DNA from: Coprinellus micaceus
Taxonomy: Eukaryota; Basidiomycota; Agaricomycetes; Agaricales; Psathyrellaceae
Direction: 5' to 3'
NCBI GenBank assembly: GCA_951394405.1
Contig: OX596341.1
Coordinates: 1,054,001 to 1,118,000, forward strand
DNA length: 64,000 bases
The notes under the pieces are model-generated. The model was not told the DNA's origin, did not search any database, and worked only from the letters and a program-made list of their open reading frames with translations. Made by a program: the position numbers and the translations under genes. Positions 58,099 to 64,000 of the stretch are shown here, piece by piece; the first letter of the stretch is position 1; each line of letters opens with the position of its first letter.

Positions 58099-58298
58099 CA
58101 TAAAGTACCAGCAAACCCGCACCGCGTATAGGCTTCAGACGGCTCCCTGGGCTTCGATATCCGTGTCTCGCAAGTCTTCGCATAGAGTAAATCCACCCCA
58201 TGAGAATATGCCACATCTCCGCGAGCATCCAGGGTCCCTACTTTCGTCATCCCGGGGCGTGTTGGTCTCGATGATGAGGCGAAGTCTGTTGGGAGCAT
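58099..58298 (-). pseudogene. Kinase-paralogue, part upstream of copia insertion
   Basis: Minus strand reads ISKPREPSEAYTRCGFAGTLWTV, aligned to PTKPEVHSEAYSLCGLTEGIWDT of the kinase at 48.8 kb, and runs straight into the target site. Further upstream (GDVAYSHGVDLLYAKTC) the match fades and no kinase motifs are left, so the paralogue was already decayed or heavily diverged. Confidence 0.7.
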
Positions 58299-59720
58299 AT
58301 GATCCCGACTTCACCTAGTTGGCAATAGCGCTGATACGCCTGGTTCCAGGCTACCCGTATAAAAACGCGAATTATACCCAATTGTCATCATATTCGCGTT
58401 CCTAACTCCCGATCGTGAACGACTGAGGGACAACGAAAGCTGTGAGACGCCCCACTCGACAGCTGTGCTAAGGAGAACCCCGGAACGAGGAGATCGAGCA
58501 TGGGCGCTTAGCAGATTAGATTCGTGATCTTATCGCACCCGAATACGAGATGCCGAGAACCGAGAACCGAAGGGAAGCGACTTGTCCGCCTGGCACGCGA
58601 GAGTCGTGATCCTGCACATACCAAACAGGGCATGCCCAGGCACGGGACCAATGCTAAATCCACGAAGACGCGTAGAGATCGAGAAGACGTGTAGATACCG
58701 AGACGAGTAAAGATCATCGAGAGACGTACGAGCCATACACACACGAGCGTGCATAGGGAATATCTATTGTCACTGACGGACTCACGAACGGTACACGGGG
58801 CTGGGTCGCGGATAGGGGCGGTCGGAGAAACCTCGCACACGGATAGCCTCACGATCACAGGTACCACCGGTAACCACCAGCTAGCCGAGTAATGATCGGA
58901 AGTTGCATGGTTGATAAGCGCCCGCATGCGAACACAGGGGTCGAGATCACGAGCGTGAATACTGCTGGAGCGTAGGCCTGGAGATAGGCGGTTTGCCAAG
59001 GAATGCCCTTGTGCGTCCCACTCACGGCTTCAACGCCGAGACTAATAATAGCCACTCCAACGTGTGCTAGTTTCCCGTCCCTCTCATTTCTTTTTATTTT
59101 TATCTTTTATCCACATGTTTATGTTTATCTCGTTATGTTTTTGGTCTCGATCTCGATCCTTGTCTGTCTATATGTTCACTCTCTCGTATCTCTTATCTTT
59201 ACGCACAGCCACGAAAACCTGTATATAACCTAGCGATCCATAGACGCAAAATACCATAGCGGCCCTAGTGCAGATTTGTTTGTTTTGGTTCGAGTGCGCG
59301 CGACTGTGATTCGGCGGCTCTTAGTGAAATCGGACATTACTGTTTGCCTGTCTATCTTAGCGAAATCGTGATCAAGTTGTGCTCAGAGTTGTGATTGAAG
59401 TGTGTCGGACCGTCCCAAGAAAGATTGTGTGTGCCATCTCGCATTTTGTGAGATCTTGAAGTCCTTGAGTCGAGCTTCGTGTTCCTCGGACCTACGCTTG
59501 AAGTTGCTTAGAGAACTCCTACGTTCCCCCTTCGCACTCGCGTCCTGTTGCGTCTAGTTTGTTGATCTTGCATCGCAGCTGTAAACCAACTCCCCGCCCG
59601 TACTCACGTACGTGTATTATCCCCAATCCCCCCCCCTAGAGAGAGAGTGTGTGTTGGTTGTGTGTTTGTTGGTTGTGGTTGTGTGCACGCTTTCGCGTCT
59701 AGCCCGTAGCACCCGCATCA
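58299..59720 (+). other. Probable 5' LTR and flank of a Ty3/gypsy element
   Basis: No gene. A TATATAA promoter-like box (59222-59228) lies about 500 bp before a possible PBS; T-rich and GTGTGTTGGTTGTG-type low-complexity stretches follow. The LTR start cannot be fixed because its partner lies outside the window. Confidence 0.45.
59222..59228 (+). promoter_or_regulatory. TATA box, probable gypsy LTR promoter
   Basis: TATATAA in the expected region upstream of gag; no competing box nearby. Confidence 0.4.
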
Positions 59721-59722
59721 TC

Positions 59723-59740
59723 TGGAGCCCACCGCGAGGG
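59723..59740 (+). other. Possible primer-binding site of gypsy element
   Basis: TGGAGCCCACCGCGAGGG begins with TGG, as expected for pairing with a tRNA CCA end, and follows CATCATC that could close the LTR. The matching tRNA was not identified. Confidence 0.3.
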
Positions 59741-60423
59741 GGATAGTTTTAGAAGTCAATCTATTACATCTTTTTCAAGGCGCGTATCCGCGTGAATCCA
59801 AGTTCGAGAAGCTGTGTTGAGGAATAGTCAAAACGTCGTTCGCACCGAGGAATTCGAAGCCCATTGAGCTCGCGAGTGCCAAAACTGCGAAACGAGCCGC
59901 GTTGAGAAACGAAGCCCCTAAAGCCTCTACCAAAGAGTCGGCAAAGACAGAGTTAATCGCGAGCTCACCTCGTCGAGCTAAACCTCGTCAAACCAACAAC
60001 TCCAAAGCAGCAGGTGTCCTTCCAGGACTAAGTTTCGGGCGCGCACCGAGCGTACCAACTATCCCAAAACCCCCTTCGAGACCCGTCCTTCCGACCAGTA
60101 CAGTTGGTAGACGGTTGAGCGCGAGATCCCAAGAGAAGTCGAGAGCGACATCTGCCCCCCCAGTAGCTTCGTCGAGTGCGCGTAACGCTTCGCGAACATC
60201 GCAACTAGCATCCACCTCGAAGAGAGTCCCTAACAGGCTTCCTTCGATCCCAGAAGACAAGCGTCCTTCACGTCGAACGAGCGAGCTTTCTGCACTCACG
60301 AGCCTTGAATCTAACTCTTCGAGTGAAGAGAACCTATCTTCGCCAACCCAATTATCCTCGAACTCTAGCCTCAGAGGCAAACGCAGTCGTAACCGTAGAA
60401 AGCCTTCAAAGCCCACTACCACG

Positions 60424-61998
60424 ATGGCTGATCCCAATCCCGAGCTTAACCCTGAGCTTGAAGCTGAAGGCAATGTCTTGCCTTCGGAAAATAAGGCGTT
60501 CCCGCCTACATATGCGACGCATCGTCCCCGATACGACGCAGACCACCCGGTGTCGGTCCTTGACTATATCAAGGGCTGTGAAGAAGTGATGAACGCGTGC
60601 AAGGTCACGGACGAGAGGGTCAAAAAGAAAATCTTGATTCATTATCTCGATCGCACTACGCAGGCCGTATGGAAGAGTTTGGCGAAATGGTTGACTGGAA
60701 CGTACGACGAGTTCAAGGCCGAAGTCATGAGTTATCACCCAAGTGCCCTTCGAGAGCAGAGGGGTGGGCTCGCACAGCTCCACCACCTTTGCGACCAGTT
60801 CAGGACCGTGACCATGGCTCGACCGACTGACGCTCTGCAATTCGTTTTGCGTTTCCGAGCCGAAGCCGCCAAGGTAGCGAAGCAAGGAGTAGGGAACCGC
60901 GAGATCGTGAACGTGTTTATGAATACCCTGAGTGAGACTCTCAAAGAGAAGTTATGGGAGAAGCTCCAAACCACCGCCGACATCACGGTCGACGGGGAAC
61001 TCGTCCTGGCATACAAAGATGTAGTAGACTGGACCGAGAAAATCCTTCGTGCCCGTACAGTGTACGACGAGAGATTTGCAGAGCAAGACCCGGCCAGGGG
61101 AAAGGCACTATACCACCCCGAGGCTAACGTCGAGAGAGTCCGTCAGGGAGAGGCATGGGAAGCTGAAAAGCATCAGGTAGAACTCGAGATCGCGAGGCTG
61201 CGTATCGAGGAAGACAAGAAAGTTGAGAACGCGACCCCAGCCCCACAAATTCATATAAAGCGCGAGCCCGATTTCGATGTTTTTGCCCAGCGCATCGGAA
61301 CAATGATAGATACGAAGATGAAGGCTCACGAGGATAATCTGAAGACCGTGATCGAGGAGGTGAAAGCGACGAAGGACCGAGTGGACATCCTTGTAAGGAA
61401 TCCGCACAACTTCGCGCCTGGCCCATCTCGACCCCAGAACCAATACGGTGGAGGCGGCAGTCGCCCTGGATGTTTCTATTGCCATGAGCCCGGACACTTC
61501 CAGAGCCACTGCAACTTCAAAGGGAAGGACGCGGTTGACGGGAAGATCAAAGACGACCCTACGGGAACCTATTGGCCCAACGGGCAACGCGTGATGCCCC
61601 GTCAAGGAGAATCTCCTCGTGAGTGCGTTGAACGAGTTAGTAGAGGAGCGCCGGCACAGAACGTGCAGAGTTACGAAGGTTGGGACTATGCCCAGTACCA
61701 AGTAGGGACGGAGAGCGAGACTGACAATTGGGCCACTCGTGATGACATCAGGCATTTGACTGCTTTGGTTAATCAGTTGGCTAATAAGGGAAGTACCCCG
61801 ATTGCGAGGCCTCCAGCTCCTCCCGCCGCTCCTAAGCCGAGCGTGAGCAGCAGTGCACCTTGGGAAGGCTTAAGTCAGTTGTTGTCGGAACAGCAGAGGA
61901 CTAATAGGATCATGGAGCAATTTGTCACGACCATGGCGACTTCCCAGAACGTGAACACTAGGTCCAATGCCAACGACGATGCTGAGGATTTTCAGTGA
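60424..61998 (+). CDS. Gypsy Gag
   Basis: From the first ATG (MADPNPELNPELE) Gag has 524 residues. The capsid-like region (PVSVLDYIKGCEEVMNACKV through YDEFKAEVMSYHP and MARPTDALQFVLRF) is that of fungal Ty3/gypsy retrotrans_gag; a helical stretch follows, then the zinc knuckle CFYCHEPGHFQSHC (C-x2-C-x4-H-x4-C) and a Pro/Ser-rich tail. The same frame is open for a further 174 codons upstream, from 59902, encoding a Ser/Arg/Pro-rich, basic sequence without a Met; translation there would need a non-AUG start or splicing. Ends GAG GAT TTT CAG TGA. Confidence 0.92.
   Translation: MADPNPELNPELEAEGNVLPSENKAFPPTYATHRPRYDADHPVSVLDYIKGCEEVMNACKVTDERVKKKILIHYLDRTTQAVWKSLAKWLTGTYDEFKAEVMSYHPSALREQRGGLAQLHHLCDQFRTVTMARPTDALQFVLRFRAEAAKVAKQGVGNREIVNVFMNTLSETLKEKLWEKLQTTADITVDGELVLAYKDVVDWTEKILRARTVYDERFAEQDPARGKALYHPEANVERVRQGEAWEAEKHQVELEIARLRIEEDKKVENATPAPQIHIKREPDFDVFAQRIGTMIDTKMKAHEDNLKTVIEEVKATKDRVDILVRNPHNFAPGPSRPQNQYGGGGSRPGCFYCHEPGHFQSHCNFKGKDAVDGKIKDDPTGTYWPNGQRVMPRQGESPRECVERVSRGAPAQNVQSYEGWDYAQYQVGTESETDNWATRDDIRHLTALVNQLANKGSTPIARPPAPPAAPKPSVSSSAPWEGLSQLLSEQQRTNRIMEQFVTTMATSQNVNTRSNANDDAEDFQ
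61985..61995 (+). promoter_or_regulatory. Putative -1 frameshift site, gag/pro
   Basis: AGGATTTTCAG, in which the heptamer G_GAT_TTT sits in the zero frame (GAG GAT TTT CAG TGA). Slipping back one base gives GGA TTT TCA GTG, the pro frame. A 6-bp hairpin, GAATCC / GGATTC with a 6-nt loop (61997-62014), starts four bases after the heptamer. Confidence 0.75.
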
Positions 61999-63305
61999 AT
62001 CCGAGGAAGGATTCCGCCCCCGCGAAAAACCCGGTTGGACGCGGACAGGCGAAACCTGAGGCTTCACGAAAACCCAACCAAAGAACTACTGTAGAGGAAG
62101 TGACCGATGATGAGGCAGATGGGGAGTATAAGCGCGGACCTCCGAAGAGAGGAAAGACGTTGTTCGAGAGCAGACCCGCTAAAGGGGTACGGTTCGCAGA
62201 CAAAGGAGGCGAAGTTGGGGGGACAAAAAGGGTGAAGGTTCCCGAACGCCCTTACGTAGATGTACCACCGTTGTCAACGGCGTACAAAAACGGACCTTTG
62301 AAACCGCCCCTTCGGGTGGATGAAAAGGATCGTGATCCCCTTCCGAGCATCGAGAAGCGCAACCCGGCTTTTAAACGGCAGGCTCCGATCGAAGAGGAGG
62401 AGTCCGCGAGAAGAATAATGGAGGAGCTATTGAACGCTAAGTTCACCACGAGTTTGAAAGATCTTGCGAGCATCTCGCCGCAAGCAAGAGAATATTTGCG
62501 GAAGATGATCACGAAAAGGAAAGTAGCCGTAGAACCCAAGGCGTCGGATCTGGAATACCAGCTCTTGTCTCTCATTGACCTGATGACCAACGAGAAACGC
62601 GAGCAAGTAGTACAGATGTGCGTTCTGCTGGGTGACGAGACGGAGGAACCGGAGGAGGATCGCGAAGCAGAGGACTACTTGGACGTAAATACCTTACCGG
62701 CCGCCCAATTCTTTGTGGCAGAGGGCTTGGAAGGCGTCCCAGACGGTTCCCTTATTGCTCGCGATCCTGTTGAACAGTACCTCAACTCGTTGGAAGATGG
62801 AGAAGACCCGAGGCCTATAATGGTGGCCAAGGAGTCAGTAGCATTGCGAACTGTGTACCCTAAAATCAATGGACCTCAGAAGGCAGAGGTACTCTTGGAT
62901 ACCGGTTCTCAGATCTGCTCTATGGATAGCGACGTCGCGAGGAACTTAGGCTTGACCTGGGACCCCGATATAATCATTAATTTGCAGTCGGCTAATCGCA
63001 CCATGGAGAAGACTTTGGGACTGGCGAGGAACGTGGAATTCGACTTTGGAGGAGTCACGGCTTATTTGCAGTTGCATATTATCCGGCGACCAGCGTACCA
63101 AGTTCTGTTGGGACGACCCTTCGACGTGACCGTGACTAGTGAGGTCACGAACAAAGCGAATGGGGATCAGACTATTACTATTCGAGACCCGAACACGGGG
63201 AAAAAGATGACCCTGCCCACGTACCCGAGAGGCCGACCCCCTATGGGCGTTCAGAAGGAACTGCAGGATTTTCAGGAAAGGAGTTTTCGGGCCTCGAGGA
63301 TCTGA
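61986..63305 (+). CDS. Gypsy protease-containing frame (pro)
   Basis: Open in the -1 frame relative to gag; the frame opens at 61986, just inside the slippery site, and has no ATG near its start, so it should be made as a Gag-Pro fusion. The N-terminal 240 residues are charged and low in complexity. The retropepsin lies near 62880-63130: VLLDTGSQICSMDSD (DTG catalytic Asp), LARNVEFDFGG, and VLLGRPF (the hydrophobic-Gly end of the fold). It ends at TGA after FRASRI. Confidence 0.9.
   Translation, partial: GFSVNPRKDSAPAKNPVGRGQAKPEASRKPNQRTTVEEVTDDEADGEYKRGPPKRGKTLFESRPAKGVRFADKGGEVGGTKRVKVPERPYVDVPPLSTAYKNGPLKPPLRVDEKDRDPLPSIEKRNPAFKRQAPIEEEESARRIMEELLNAKFTTSLKDLASISPQAREYLRKMITKRKVAVEPKASDLEYQLLSLIDLMTNEKREQVVQMCVLLGDETEEPEEDREAEDYLDVNTLPAAQFFVAEGLEGVPDGSLIARDPVEQYLNSLEDGEDPRPIMVAKESVALRTVYPKINGPQKAEVLLDTGSQICSMDSDVARNLGLTWDPDIIINLQSANRTMEKTLGLARNVEFDFGGVTAYLQLHIIRRPAYQVLLGRPFDVTVTSEVTNKANGDQTITIRDPNTGKKMTLPTYPRGRPPMGVQKELQDFQERSFRASRI
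63265..63275 (+). promoter_or_regulatory. Putative -1 frameshift site, pro/pol
   Basis: The same 11-mer, AGGATTTTCAG, again with G_GAT_TTT in the zero frame (CAG GAT TTT CAG). The -1 frame (GGA TTT TCA GGA AAG) is the open pol frame. Downstream is a perfect hairpin CTGATC / GATCAG (63302-63319). Confidence 0.75.
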
Positions 63306-64000
63306 TCGCTTGTGATCAGGGAGAAATAGGACTGGTTGTTGAACACGACCATGAAACGGGAGAGTTATACTTTACCCAAGCTATTCAGCCCGAAACTAAC
63401 CAGTTCCGAGAAGACGAGTTGCAATGGGCGTTTGTACAGATGGCGTATGCGAATAGAAGCGAGTTGAAAGAAGAGGATCGTGAAGCCGTTGAGGTGCTGT
63501 ACCAGCATGTGAAGATTCTAGAAGAGCAACACGCTCGGAGAACCTTGCAGAGTCTGGCAGGCGAAAAGGTCGAGGGCTCCGCTCAAGATAAAAAGGCGAA
63601 AGCTAAAATCAAGGGTGTGTCCTCGGGAACCAAGTACAAGAAGGTAGCAGACAAGGTGAAACCTGTGTTAGGCTCCCTCGACGAGAAATTCAGGATCGTG
63701 AGGAACATTACGGGGGATCCGCTTGCGGACCTACCTACGTTACCCACAAATCCTGGACCTTTCCGACCGACGGGGAGATATACGCAGGAACGCATGGAAG
63801 CCATGGATAAGGCTCACGACGGGCCCTTTCTGTTGCCAGAAGAGAGGAAACTCCTTCACGCTTTCATGATGTTGCACCACCTCGGTTTTGCTTGGGATGA
63901 CACGGAGCGGGGCAGCTTCAAGCTGAAATACTTCCCTCCAGTCGAGATCCCGACCGTACCGCACACTCCTTGGGTTCTGAAAAATATCCCGATTCCTCCT
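63273..64000 (+). CDS. Gypsy Pol, N-terminal part (cut by window end)
   Basis: Open in the -1 frame relative to pro, with no ATG near the start, through to the window end. The first 140 codons are a charged linker (GLEDLIACDQGEIGLVVEHD onward). Then GRYTQERMEAMDKAHDG, EERKLLHAFMMLHH, FAWDD and PHTPWVLKNIPIPP, which is the sequence that directly precedes the reverse transcriptase in Agaricomycete gypsy elements. The RT catalytic motifs are outside the window. Confidence 0.88.

Larger units (their letters stand above)
59721..64000 (+). mobile_element. Ty3/gypsy retrotransposon, 3' part outside window
   Basis: Three successive open frames, gag, pro and pol, each shifted -1 from the one before, all without internal stops. 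The reverse transcriptase core, RNase H, integrase and 3' LTR lie beyond position 64000. Confidence 0.9.

Noticed and set aside
57759..58298. 179-codon minus-strand frame as a gene
   Set aside because: It is the kinase-paralogue exon reading into the copia LTR, a chimera made by the insertion.

Overview
The window is nuclear DNA of a basidiomycete fungus, most likely an Agaricomycete (mushroom or white/brown-rot relative). The evidence is: genes cut by many 50-60 nt GT-AG introns; two secreted class II (fungal) haem peroxidases, a family restricted to Agaricomycetes; a fungal EMC1; a mushroom-type TKL-like kinase; MYND proteins; and Ty1/copia plus Ty3/gypsy retrotransposons with fungal-type Pol.

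Layout. 1-7.2 kb: a tandem duplication of a ~3.5 kb unit, each unit carrying an RBR E3 ligase (minus), an RG-rich gene (plus; decayed in unit 1) and a small four-helix membrane protein (plus). A third, diverged membrane paralogue follows at 8.0 kb. 8.9-9.7 kb: a membrane protein. 10.2-15.1 kb: a divergent pair, a Sit4/PP6-type phosphatase (minus) and EMC1 (plus). 17.2-23.8 kb: a second segmental duplication containing the EMC1 3' end (second copy a pseudogene) and two generic-type class II peroxidases. 24.0-25.7 kb: a divergent pair, a DUF2945/HVA1-like protein and a MICOS Mic26/27-like protein. 26.4 kb: a 138-bp foldback element with a 9-bp target duplication. 27-33.7 kb: gene-poor, with relics of a P-loop GTPase-like gene, a chromodomain and a MYND-type gene. 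33.8-38.4 kb: a HAPSTR1/TAPR1-like gene, a dihydroneopterin aldolase and a MYND protein. 39.6-46.8 kb: two more GTPase-like genes and a type II membrane protein. 47.9-50.2 kb: mitoribosomal bL31m and a protein kinase. 51.9-58.1 kb: a complete, apparently recent Ty1/copia element lying inside the last exon of a decayed kinase paralogue. 59-64 kb: the 5' two thirds of a Ty3/gypsy element, cut by the window end.

How it fits together. The housekeeping genes (phosphatase, EMC1, MICOS subunit, mitoribosomal protein, DHNA) are unrelated in pathway and interspersed with lineage-specific duplicated families (RBR, 4TM, peroxidase, GTPase, MYND, kinase), most of which have one intact and one broken copy. 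The most unusual signals are: the same G_GAT_TTT heptamer, in the correct frame, at both the gag/pro and pro/pol junctions of the Ty3 element; two GC-AG introns and a YFV tail in the phosphatase; peroxidases lacking both the Mn2+ site and the catalytic Trp; and a GTPase-like subfamily whose Walker A lysine is replaced by serine.

All family calls are from reading motifs by eye; no database search was possible. Intron positions are inferred from splice signals and frame continuity.
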